Shown one piece after another: positions 26,153 to 33,693 of a stretch of 64,000 nucleotides of DNA (the first letter of the stretch is position 1; each line of letters starts with the position of its first letter). Source of the stretch: JACTOJ01 sp032335695. Its GTDB lineage: Bacteria; Bacillota; Clostridia; Clostridiales; Clostridiaceae. The position numbers and the translations under genes are program-made. The notes beneath the pieces are model-generated. The model did not search any database and was not told the DNA's origin. It saw only the letters and a list, made by a program, of their open reading frames with translations. The DNA lies in contig NZ_JACTOJ010000014.1 of assembly GCF_032335695.1 (NCBI RefSeq), forward strand, positions 58,530 to 122,529, read 5' to 3'.

Positions 26153-26965
26153 CTACATATTTATTTTCTCTAATGCTATAATTTCCACTTTTTTCAGCAG
26201 CTTGAAACCGACCAGGCAATACATTAGGCTTAAGGCTATAACTTCTATAAAATCCTTACCTTGCTGCATAATGCCAGCTCCAGATATCACACTGTTTCTG
26301 ACAAGATCAATGGATGCTGTTACTGGTATGATTTTTGAAATTATCTGAAGGCTCTGAGGAAGGTATTGCACGGGAAAAGTTACACCACATACTAAGAAGA
26401 GCAGAGCAAATAAGGTGTTTTGAGAAATATAAGTATCATTAAAATAAAGCATAATGCTAGCAAGTATTAGTGATAATGAAAAATATGCAAATAATGACAC
26501 TAAGAAAGCCAGCATGGCTGATAAAACATTTATGCCTCCAAAGCTTAATCCAAAAGGCATAGCTACTAATACTGTAATTATCATCTCACAGGTGGTAGTT
26601 ATGGTTTGCTCAAACATATTTCCTACAAAGTACTGCACTCTTTTGAAGGGTGCCAGCATGAGGCTTTCCAAGGTGCCTTCCCTTTTTTCAGTGATTAAGC
26701 TTCTGCTCACATTGAGACATGTCCTTACCACGTATAGATACATACAATTTCCAAGGATTACATAGCTCATATAATCTGAGGTTCCCGAAAAGGAAGAAAA
26801 AGATGCATTAACGCTGCCATTAAACAATAGATAATAAATAAAGTAAGCTGACAGTGCTGTGTAGATAGAGCCTATTACACTGCTGATAAAAAAGTCCTTA
26901 GGATAGGCTCTGATGTGAATGGTAAGATTTCTTTTAAATGTGGCCTTAAGTGTTTTTAAATTCAT
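26153..26965 (-). CDS. ABC-2 type transporter permease
   Basis: About 270 aa from the ATG at 26965 with AAGGGGGTT 8 nt upstream; a reading to 26998 is less likely. Six membrane helices, with the conserved EKREGTLESLMLAPFKRVQYF coupling segment typical of ABC-2 permeases. It is the first gene of the five-gene operon. The operator-like palindrome 26999-27026 lies 33 bp upstream and would overlap the promoter. It forms a pair with the 24347-25162 permease around the shared ATPase. Confidence 0.9.
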   Translation of the reverse strand: MNLKTLKATFKRNLTIHIRAYPKDFFISSVIGSIYTALSAYFIYYLLFNGSVNASFSSFSGTSDYMSYVILGNCMYLYVVRTCLNVSRSLITEKREGTLESLMLAPFKRVQYFVGNMFEQTITTTCEMIITVLVAMPFGLSFGGINVLSAMLAFLVSLFAYFSLSLILASIMLYFNDTYISQNTLFALLFLVCGVTFPVQYLPQSLQIISKIIPVTASIDLVRNSVISGAGIMQQGKDFIEVIALSLMYCLVGFKLLKKVEIIALEKINM

Positions 26966-26998
26966 AAAAATAACCCCCTTAATATAATGCATTTTCAA

Positions 26999-27026
26999 AT
27001 TTGATTAACCAAATAGTTAATCAAAT
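26999..27026. promoter_or_regulatory. 11-bp perfect inverted repeat, operator candidate of the ABC/ArsR operon
   Basis: ATTTGATTAAC - 6 bp - GTTAATCAAAT, exact over 11 bp on each side, 33 bp before the first permease ATG and overlapping where the -35 is expected. The operon encodes an ArsR-type regulator, the natural candidate to bind it. Confidence 0.65.
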
Positions 27027-27082
27027 CTACTGTGTTTTTAAGGCACAAGCATTATAGTTATAGGGAGTTATTTTGTCAATAT

Positions 27083-28492
27083 TTAGTTTTTAGTATTAGA
27101 CATAGCTATCAAGGTATTTGAAAACCATGACTTGCCTAGGTTTTTCTTTTTTAGTAGAAGTCTAAAAGCAATATAAAAGGCCAGGCTAGCTATGAGCAAA
27201 ATAATCGAAACAAGTATATTTACATTATTAAAATTAATTCTACCACTTGATAGAAGGTCTACATTCATTACTGTAAAAACTGCTATCTCCAATATGAAAG
27301 CAAGTCCCTGTAGTCTTTCTGATGCCGCAAAAAGTGTGCATATTGAATAGAAAAACAAGGTTACTGCAAAAAACAAAGCACATATACTTATAAATTCATT
27401 GCTGCTTATACCTGCATATTTATTGCCAAATATATCAATTCTCGCAGTGAGTCCTTTTTCATAACACACCAGTTTCTCAAGAAGCACAAAAGCTATAAAT
27501 ACAATTAAAGCACAGATAGCTTTAAACATAGTAGCTATCAAATAAGCCTTATAAAACAATCTTCTGGACGCACTAAATTGTGAGTGCATCACAAGCCTTA
27601 TTGAAAAATTAAAGTTGCAGTCAAACACAGCTACCATTGGCATCCACATAAACAATAAAAGATATTGAGATATAAGTTGTTTTCCTCCATTATCTCCTGT
27701 TTCATTAAACAAAAATACTAAGCAAAGAATAGCTAGCACAGCTACAAGTCCAAGGTCCTGAAAGCTATATATTTGAATTGCTGCTCTTAATTTAGTAAGC
27801 CTTGTTTTTTTCTGCAACTTCTTTTCAATTCTAATTTTTCTTCCGGGTTTAGTATCATGAGCTTTGCTACTATAAGTATTCTTCTCAAGTAGCCATCCTG
27901 CATAAATCAAAACAACTGACAAGAGAAGCATTAACGAACAGTGCAATAAATTTAAGTCTGTTGGATTAGTCTTAAAAAGTATTATAATTGGCAGGAAAAA
28001 TAAAAATATAAATTCATTGCGACCTCTATCTAAGTATATGGAAAATATATTAAATAGACTTACAAACAATGTGAATAAGGAAAACACCATAAAAAATTCT
28101 TTTAGACTGCTGTATATATCTATACTTACATTATTATAAAAATGTAAAAGGAGTTTTGAAAGTATAACATGAATTATTGAAAGCACTATATTTATATAAA
28201 TCCAATATATCATCATAGATACATAAAAATTCTTTTTTGTTGCCCTAAAAAACATTTGCACTTTCTTTCCTAAGCTATGCAAAGTCATAGCTAGTAAAAA
28301 ATTGCTGAAAATCATTGTACCATAAGAAAGTATATTAGACACATCATTAATCTTATTAAAATTGTCTGTGTGAGATAATATTGCCGTAATTATAAGAATC
28401 AAGGGATATAGGGTACAAATAAAATAGCTTAAATACTCCATATTACTGGTAAAGTCATGGTGCAGCTTTACATATTTTTTTATTGAATGCAT
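27083..28492 (-). CDS. multi-pass membrane protein, likely ABC-2 permease partner of the YtrB-like ATPase
   Basis: 469 aa, strongly hydrophobic, about 12 membrane helices in two groups of six separated by a basic linker (about residues 205-240, KAHDTKPGRKIRIEKKLQKK). I do not recognise a named family. It lies 15 bp after the ATPase gene and 27-aa-scale gaps join all three genes, so it is the membrane half of this transporter. A fused two-permease chain would explain why only one membrane gene is present. Its regulator is the GntR protein at the head of the operon, as in the ytr cell-wall antibiotic response operon of Bacillus. The substrate is unknown. Confidence 0.75.
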   Translation of the reverse strand: MHSIKKYVKLHHDFTSNMEYLSYFICTLYPLILIITAILSHTDNFNKINDVSNILSYGTMIFSNFLLAMTLHSLGKKVQMFFRATKKNFYVSMMIYWIYINIVLSIIHVILSKLLLHFYNNVSIDIYSSLKEFFMVFSLFTLFVSLFNIFSIYLDRGRNEFIFLFFLPIIILFKTNPTDLNLLHCSLMLLLSVVLIYAGWLLEKNTYSSKAHDTKPGRKIRIEKKLQKKTRLTKLRAAIQIYSFQDLGLVAVLAILCLVFLFNETGDNGGKQLISQYLLLFMWMPMVAVFDCNFNFSIRLVMHSQFSASRRLFYKAYLIATMFKAICALIVFIAFVLLEKLVCYEKGLTARIDIFGNKYAGISSNEFISICALFFAVTLFFYSICTLFAASERLQGLAFILEIAVFTVMNVDLLSSGRINFNNVNILVSIILLIASLAFYIAFRLLLKKKNLGKSWFSNTLIAMSNTKN

Positions 28493-28507
28493 TTTGTCAC
28501 CTGCTTC

Positions 28508-29350
28508 CTATTCATTTGTGATATTTATAAATAAATCTTGAAGGGACATTCTTTTTAGCTTAATATTATGCTCTTCTTCTATATAATCAAATATGAAGGC
28601 TTTTTTGCTTCTTCCAACGGTTTCTGTTTTTAAAACTCTTTTTCCTATTATAGTCTTGTCAATTTCAGTTTCATCGCCCCAAATTTCAAAGGATTTTTCA
28701 TTTATCGTATTCATGTCTTCCTGTAAAAGCAGTTTTCCTTTATCAATTATAATTATTTCTTCAAATAGATTACTCACCTCGTCAATTAGGTGGGTGGAAA
28801 AAATTATAGTTCTTGGATTATCTATATAGTCCTTTAAAAGAATTTTGTAAAAGCTCTCTCTCGCAGCTGCGTCTAAACCTGAATAAGCTTCATCAAATAT
28901 AGTAAGAGGGGATCTTGCAGCAAGTCCAATTATTATTCCAACTAAGGCTTGCATGCCCTTTGACAGCCTCCTATATTTTTTGTTCTCCTCCAATTTAAAT
29001 CTTTCTATAAGCTGATTCTTAAATTCCTCATCCCAATTTTCAAAAAAGCCCTGTGCCAATCTAAATATCTTGCTCACTTTTAGGTTGCTCATGTAGGTCA
29101 TTCTGTCAGTTACAAAGCAAATTTGATTTAAGATTTTTTCATTATCAAAAACTATTTCTTCAAATACCTTAACCTGTCCTTGGTCTTCCTTTATAAGGGC
29201 AGCAATTATATTTAAAAGAGTGGTTTTACCAGCTCCATTTCTTCCAAGAAGTCCATAAATCTTATTTTCCTCTAAGGACAAATTAATGCCATCTACCACT
29301 GCCTTTTTACCATAATTTTTAGTTACACCTAAACACTCTACAGCCTTCAT
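28508..29350 (-). CDS. ABC transporter ATP-binding protein, YtrB-like
   Basis: 280 aa. Walker A GRNGAGKTTL, signature LSKGMQALVGI, Walker B LTIFDEAYSGLDA and switch His in FSTHLIDEVSNL. The DEAYSGLD form (Ala-Tyr in place of Pro-Thr) and the shortened signature region are typical of the YtrB/YtrE-like group associated with GntR regulators. Distances of 15-16 bp to both neighbours show an operon. It energises the 469-aa membrane protein. Confidence 0.9.
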   Translation of the reverse strand: MKAVECLGVTKNYGKKAVVDGINLSLEENKIYGLLGRNGAGKTTLLNIIAALIKEDQGQVKVFEEIVFDNEKILNQICFVTDRMTYMSNLKVSKIFRLAQGFFENWDEEFKNQLIERFKLEENKKYRRLSKGMQALVGIIIGLAARSPLTIFDEAYSGLDAAARESFYKILLKDYIDNPRTIIFSTHLIDEVSNLFEEIIIIDKGKLLLQEDMNTINEKSFEIWGDETEIDKTIIGKRVLKTETVGRSKKAFIFDYIEEEHNIKLKRMSLQDLFINITNE

Positions 29351-29366
29351 TTCATAACCTCCTAAA

Positions 29367-29726
29367 CTATCTCTTCTTAATAATTTCGATTACTTCTTCT
29401 TTTGTCATGCCAAGTTTGTCAGCTTCATACAAAAGCTTATCAATAAATTCCCTGCAAAACCCTTCTTTTCTCTTAGAAATGATAATTTCCTTTGCTCCAA
29501 CTGCTACAAACATACCTATTCCCCTTTTCTTATAGAGTATATTTTCGTCTACTAAAATATTAATTCCCTTATTGGCAGTGGCAGGATTAATATTATATAG
29601 GCTTGCAAATTGATTTTTCGAGAGCACCTGCTCCTCTTCCTTTAGATTACCTTTTAAAATCTCATCCTCAAGCCATTCTGCTACCTGCAAATAAATAGGT
29701 TTTATAGAATCTTGCGAAAACTCCAT
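29367..29726 (-). CDS. GntR-family regulator, YtrA subfamily
   Basis: About 119 aa from the ATG at 29726, which has AAGGAGG 6-7 nt upstream; an extension to 29744 is unlikely. The winged HTH begins PIYLQVAEWLEDEILKG and continues QFASLYNINPATANKGINILVDENILYKKRGIGMFV, typical of GntR. There is only a short two-helix C-terminal tail and no effector domain, which defines the YtrA subgroup. It heads its own ABC operon and almost certainly represses it through the operator 29757-29780. Confidence 0.92.
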   Translation of the reverse strand: MEFSQDSIKPIYLQVAEWLEDEILKGNLKEEEQVLSKNQFASLYNINPATANKGINILVDENILYKKRGIGMFVAVGAKEIIISKRKEGFCREFIDKLLYEADKLGMTKEEVIEIIKKR

Positions 29727-29756
29727 GGGTTTCCTCCTTCCCATCGGTAGTTGTAT

Positions 29757-29780
29757 GGTTGGTTACTCATGTAATCAACC
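29757..29780. promoter_or_regulatory. YtrA-type operator
   Basis: GGTTGGTTAC - TCAT - GTAATCAACC, an inverted repeat with one mismatch in ten, lying just downstream of the -10 box and over the likely transcription start. The position fits autorepression by the adjacent GntR/YtrA protein. Confidence 0.75.
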
Positions 29781-29787
29781 CATATAT

Positions 29788-29816
29788 AGAATAGATTATT
29801 TGTTAGTACTTGTCAA
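29788..29816 (-). promoter_or_regulatory. sigma-A promoter of the ytrA-like operon
   Basis: TTGACA (29811-29816) and TATTCT (29788-29793) on the minus strand with an ideal 17-bp spacer, immediately upstream of the operator. Confidence 0.75.
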
Positions 29817-29839
29817 GAATTTGTGCAACAAAAAAATCA

Positions 29840-29890
29840 GGCTATGTTTTAAATAAGTATTAAAAATCAATGCTTATTTAAAACATAGCC
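29840..29890. repeat. MITE-like 51-bp palindrome, copy A (best preserved)
   Basis: Two 22-bp arms starting GGCTATGTTTTAAATAAG with one mismatch and a 7-nt loop AAAAATC. It lies between the ytrA-like promoter and the P-type ATPase stop. Related elements occur at 42172, 43612, 47593, 49686, 51179, 51709, 52931, 55042, 55436 and 59818. It has no coding capacity; it is probably a non-autonomous mobile element. Confidence 0.75.
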
Positions 29891-29898
29891 TAAAATTA

Positions 29899-29943
29899 TA
29901 GCAGTGAGAATTCAGGTTTTTACCCTCTATACTCGCTGCTTTA
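29899..29943 (-). terminator. possible terminator of the P-type ATPase gene
   Basis: AGCAGCGAG and CTCACTGCT arms (one mismatch) on the minus strand, just after the stop codon. The T run is poor, so this is a moderate call; the adjoining palindrome may contribute. Confidence 0.4.
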
Positions 29944-29948
29944 TCTAT

Positions 29949-32615
29949 CTATTTACGTTTTACCAGCTTTATAATTTCATTTAAAAGCAAAGGCACTATT
30001 GAGATTCCTAATACAAGAAGCCAATCCATCATGCTTAATTTAAATACATCAAAAATATTTCTAAACAATGGCACTGTTATCACCATTAATTGAAGAAGTA
30101 TGCCTAAGATAAGCGAACCTACTAAATACTTATTAGTAAATATACCTATCTGGAATATGGATTTCTTAGGATGCCTCATATTAAAGGAATAAAAGAGCTG
30201 AGAAACGCTTAACACTACAAAGGCCATAGTTCTGGCATGAGTAAGTGCATCTTTGTATTCAGGCTTTGATAAATCATGAGGCATCAAAGGAAATATTGAA
30301 GGATCACCAGTATAATATTTAAGTCCTATTACAAAAGCTGCTAAAGTAACAAAACCTATTAGTAGACCGTTTAAAATTATACTTATACCAACTCCACCAG
30401 CAAATAAGCTTTGCTTTGGATCTCTTGGTTTTTCTTTCATAACATCCTTATCTCCGGCATCCACTCCTAAGGACAGTGCAGGGAGAGTATCTGTTATAAG
30501 ATTAACCCAAAGTATGTGAATTGGTCTAAGAGGAGCTGCCCAGCCAAGAAGTATGGCTAAAAACAAAGCTATAATTTCTCCTATATTACAGGAAAGCAAA
30601 AATACTATGGATTTTTTTATATTGTTAAATATGTTTCTTCCCTCTTCAATAGCAGAAACTATAGTGGAGAAATTATCATCAATTAAAATAACATCTGAGG
30701 CTCCCTTGGCCACATCTGTTCCTGTTATTCCCATAGCTACCCCTATATCTGCCGCCTTAAGAGATGGTGCATCATTTACTCCGTCTCCGGTCATAGAAAC
30801 TATATTTCCTTTTGCCTTGAAGGCTTTTACAATCTTAACCTTATGCTCTGGTGAAACTCTGGCAAATACTCTTAAATTATCTATTTTTGCACTGAGCTCC
30901 TCTTCTGTCATATCATCTATGTCTGCACCAAATATGGCTTGGGATTCAGATTCCGCAATGCCAAGCTCCTTGGCTATAGCATAGGCCGTATTTTTATGGT
31001 CTCCCGTTATCATTATTGTCTTTATTCCTGAGGCTTTGCATACTTCAATAGATTTTTTCACCTCTTCTCTAGGAGGATCAATCATTCCCACCAATCCAAG
31101 GAAGGTTAAACCCTGTTCCAATTCATCTATTTCTATATGCTTTGAAGCTATAATTTTGTAAGCTCCAGCAAGCACCCTTAAAGCATCATCGGACATTCTA
31201 TTAGAGCTTTTCATTATTTCTTCTTTCAATTTTTCATCTAATGAAACCTTCTCGCCATTTATAAGAGCACTATCGCATATTTTCAGCAGATTATCCACTG
31301 CACCTTTTGTCATCACGTAATACTTATCTTCATATTTATTTATCGTAGTCATAAGTTTTCTATCGGACTCAAAGGGAATTTCATCCACCCTCTGATGTGC
31401 AGCCTCTAAATCCTGCTTTATTATATTATATTTTGCTCCCAGCTCCAGAAGTGCTATTTCTGTGGGATCTCCTGTCTTAGAGCTTTCCGTATAGGTTGCA
31501 TCGTTACACAGCATAAGATTTTCTAAGAGAAGCTTATGGGGAGCCAAATTTATATTAATATTTGCTGCATCATCCAGCTTTTTATCCACATAAAACTTGG
31601 TTACCGTCATTCTATTTTGAGTAAGAGTTCCAGTCTTATCTGAACAGATTACGTTTACAGCCCCTAAAGTTTCAACAGCAGGAAGCTTCCTTACAATAGC
31701 ATTTTCTTTAATCATTCTTGTAACTCCCATAGCCAGCACTATGGTTACTATAGCTGGAAGTCCTTCCGGTATGGCCGCCACTGCAAGACTTATAGCTGTT
31801 AAAAACATCTCAAAGGTATCTCTTCCCTGAAGCCATCCAACTATAAATATAAATATGCATATTCCTATAGCTCCAAAGCCTAAGATTTTTCCAAGCTCCT
31901 CCAGTTTTTTCTGCAGAGGAGTAAGGCTAGTTTCTTCATTGTCAAGCATTTTTGCTATCTTACCTATCTCAGTGTTCATGCCTGTCTCAACTACTATCCC
32001 AACTCCTCTTCCATAAGTAGCTAAAGTGGACATAAAAGCCATATTTTTTTGATCCCCTAAAGGAGTTTTTCCTTCTGAAAGTTTTTCATTAGCGTCCTTG
32101 TCTGAAGGCACTGATTCACCAGTTAAAGCAGATTCCTCAATCTTAAGATTGGCAGTTTCCATAAGTCTTAAATCGCAGGGAATGTATCTTCCAGCATCAA
32201 TCAGCACCACGTCTCCAGGTACTAACTCCTCGGAATTCACCTCTATAACCTCACCATTTCTCTTCACTACTGCTTTAGGTGTGGATAATTTTTTAAGGGC
32301 CTCCAGAGATTTTTCCGCCTTAGATTCCTGAATTACTCCCACCACTGCATTTATTATTATAACTATGAAAATTACTACCGCATCGCTTCTTTCTCCTACG
32401 ACAAAAGATATCACTGCTGCTGCAAGAAGTATATATATAAGGATATCGTTTAACTGCTCAAAAATAAGACTGATAATCCCTCTTTTCTTTTTTTCAGCCA
32501 ATTTATTAAGTCCATATTTTTCCTTCCTTTTCTCCACCTCTTCTGCAGTAAGCCCATTTTGAACATTTACAGACAATTCTTTGACTACATCTTCAATGCT
32601 CTTTTCATACCACAT
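29949..32615 (-). CDS. P-type calcium-transporting ATPase (PMCA/SERCA-like)
   Basis: 888 aa, integral membrane, exports Ca2+ at the cost of ATP. Domain order: N-terminal cation ATPase region, TM1-2, actuator domain with LTGESVPSDK, TM3-4 with AAIPEGLPAI (the ion-binding PEGL motif), phosphorylation site in ICSDKTGTLTQ, nucleotide-binding domain, hinge TGDGVNDAPSLKAADIGVAMG region, and six C-terminal helices including LWVNLITDTLPALSLGVD. The PEGLPA and NLITDTLPA residues match type IIA calcium pumps such as YloB and LMCA1. It is monocistronic on the minus strand. Length and motifs are intact. Confidence 0.93.
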   Translation of the reverse strand: MWYEKSIEDVVKELSVNVQNGLTAEEVEKRKEKYGLNKLAEKKKRGIISLIFEQLNDILIYILLAAAVISFVVGERSDAVVIFIVIIINAVVGVIQESKAEKSLEALKKLSTPKAVVKRNGEVIEVNSEELVPGDVVLIDAGRYIPCDLRLMETANLKIEESALTGESVPSDKDANEKLSEGKTPLGDQKNMAFMSTLATYGRGVGIVVETGMNTEIGKIAKMLDNEETSLTPLQKKLEELGKILGFGAIGICIFIFIVGWLQGRDTFEMFLTAISLAVAAIPEGLPAIVTIVLAMGVTRMIKENAIVRKLPAVETLGAVNVICSDKTGTLTQNRMTVTKFYVDKKLDDAANININLAPHKLLLENLMLCNDATYTESSKTGDPTEIALLELGAKYNIIKQDLEAAHQRVDEIPFESDRKLMTTINKYEDKYYVMTKGAVDNLLKICDSALINGEKVSLDEKLKEEIMKSSNRMSDDALRVLAGAYKIIASKHIEIDELEQGLTFLGLVGMIDPPREEVKKSIEVCKASGIKTIMITGDHKNTAYAIAKELGIAESESQAIFGADIDDMTEEELSAKIDNLRVFARVSPEHKVKIVKAFKAKGNIVSMTGDGVNDAPSLKAADIGVAMGITGTDVAKGASDVILIDDNFSTIVSAIEEGRNIFNNIKKSIVFLLSCNIGEIIALFLAILLGWAAPLRPIHILWVNLITDTLPALSLGVDAGDKDVMKEKPRDPKQSLFAGGVGISIILNGLLIGFVTLAAFVIGLKYYTGDPSIFPLMPHDLSKPEYKDALTHARTMAFVVLSVSQLFYSFNMRHPKKSIFQIGIFTNKYLVGSLILGILLQLMVITVPLFRNIFDVFKLSMMDWLLVLGISIVPLLLNEIIKLVKRK

Positions 32616-32783
32616 GTATTCACACCCTTTTTACATCATTTATTGACTTTATTTTACCATATATTCTTGCTATTATTAGGCAATTAACTAAAAATTCATA
32701 CTATTGTTACACTAGTTTTTTATATGCAAAAATGTGTGTTTTAATACATTTAATTGAGGATATAAAAAAATTACATTCTAAGG

Positions 32784-33281
32784 CTAAAGCAATTTACTTA
32801 ATACCTTTATTTCTCTTCTTGTCCAAGGATTTATATCAGGGTTATTTAATAATAACTTGTTGTTTTCCAAGGCATCCTTTAGGGAAATCCAAGCAGGATA
32901 AAAATCTAATTCTTTCTCATACTCATCTAAATTCTGCTGATGCATTTCCTCCTCTACTTCACATGCGTAATAATGTGACTCCATTTCAAATAAGGCTTCC
33001 TTGTCAAACTCATCTTCTTTTCTTTCCAATACCATTCCTATCTTTTTTTCTATATTTTTAACCAGATAACCTGTTTCTTCTTCAACTTCTCTGATTAAGG
33101 CTTCATAATCATTCTCTCCTGGGTTTACTCCTCCGCCTGGAAATTTATAATCCCCTCTATTGGAGTGAACCATAAGCAGCTTATCTCCTTTTAAAATAAC
33201 AGCTCTCACCGCTTTTCTTGTATGAATTTTACTATGGACTTTATCGCTTTCAGCGTAATCTAACACTTCCTTAAAAATCAT
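32784..33281 (-). CDS. NUDIX hydrolase
   Basis: 165 aa. The Nudix box is perfect: GGGVNPGENDYEALIREVEE followed by ETGY, matching GX5EX7REUXEEXGU, so a Mg2+-dependent pyrophosphohydrolase of nucleoside diphosphate derivatives. The short N-terminal part ends in the KFPGG turn. Substrate (mutagenic dNTPs, sugar nucleotides, dinucleotides) cannot be predicted. It is divergent from the ABC-F leader region, and the 160-bp gap must hold both promoters. Confidence 0.92.
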   Translation of the reverse strand: MIFKEVLDYAESDKVHSKIHTRKAVRAVILKGDKLLMVHSNRGDYKFPGGGVNPGENDYEALIREVEEETGYLVKNIEKKIGMVLERKEDEFDKEALFEMESHYYACEVEEEMHQQNLDEYEKELDFYPAWISLKDALENNKLLLNNPDINPWTRREIKVLSKLL

Positions 33282-33359
33282 TCCTTATCTCTCCTTCTTT
33301 TAAAACATAATGAATCAACAAAATTATAACAAATATTCTTGTCTCTTCCTATATAATTG

Positions 33360-33388
33360 TTGCATTAATTATATTTTTATGTTATATT
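33360..33388 (+). promoter_or_regulatory. promoter of the ABC-F leader transcript
   Basis: TTGCAT (33360-33365), 17-bp spacer, TATATT (33383-33388). Transcription from about 33395 would give a 5' leader of about 300 nt before the ABC-F gene. Confidence 0.5.
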
Positions 33389-33443
33389 TACCTTGTTTAA
33401 ATTACTAAATTTTCTGAATTAAAATAAAAAGGAGGTCACTAAT

Positions 33444-33527
33444 ATGAAATTTAACACAATAAATTTAGCCGAAAATAAAAGCATATTTAATTTGAAAGAC
33501 CTTCAGAAGTTTTATTTTAATTCCTAA
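33444..33527 (+). CDS. leader peptide of the ABC-F gene
   Basis: 27 aa, MKFNTINLAENKSI then FNLKDLQKFYFNS, with a strong AAGGAGGTCA ribosome binding site 8 nt upstream. It lies in the leader between the promoter and the terminator 33551-33583. Its codons for Lys-Asp-Leu contain AAAGACCT (33495-33502), which is complementary to 33559-33566 in the terminator. Translation of this frame can therefore decide which RNA hairpin forms, as in ribosome-mediated attenuation of antibiotic-resistance genes. Its sequence is not conserved in any family I know; the function is probably translation itself. Confidence 0.75.
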   Translation: MKFNTINLAENKSIFNLKDLQKFYFNS

Positions 33528-33550
33528 GCAGTGAATTTTTAATAGTTATC

Positions 33551-33583
33551 AAAGTCTCAGGTCTTTAAGCCTGAGGCTTTTTT
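33551..33583 (+). terminator. attenuator (intrinsic terminator) in the ABC-F leader
   Basis: AAAGTCTCAGG (33551-33561) pairs with CCTGAGGCTTT (33570-33580), then T residues. It stands 110 bp before the ABC-F start. The alternative pairing of 33559-33566 with 33495-33502 would disrupt it, so it is a regulated terminator and not the end of an upstream gene; the nearest plus-strand gene is the leader peptide itself. Confidence 0.8.
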
Positions 33584-33607
33584 ATTTAGGTAAGGAGGAA
33601 TATTATT

Positions 33608-33676
33608 ATGAAACTAGCAGTTATGATGATTCGAACCATAAGAGTAACATTGGAAGGAGGTGATATAGATATGTAG
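33608..33676 (+). CDS. second short leader peptide before the ABC-F gene
   Basis: 22 aa, MKLAVMMIRTIRVTLEGGDI then DM, with TAAGGAGG 9 nt upstream. It lies after the attenuator and its stop is 17 bp before the ABC-F start codon; an AGGAGGTGATA site lies inside it. It may couple translation to the ABC-F gene. It has no recognisable family, so it is a moderate call resting on the good ribosome binding site and position. Confidence 0.5.
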   Translation: MKLAVMMIRTIRVTLEGGDIDM

Positions 33677-33693
33677 TATGAAAGGAGAAAATT

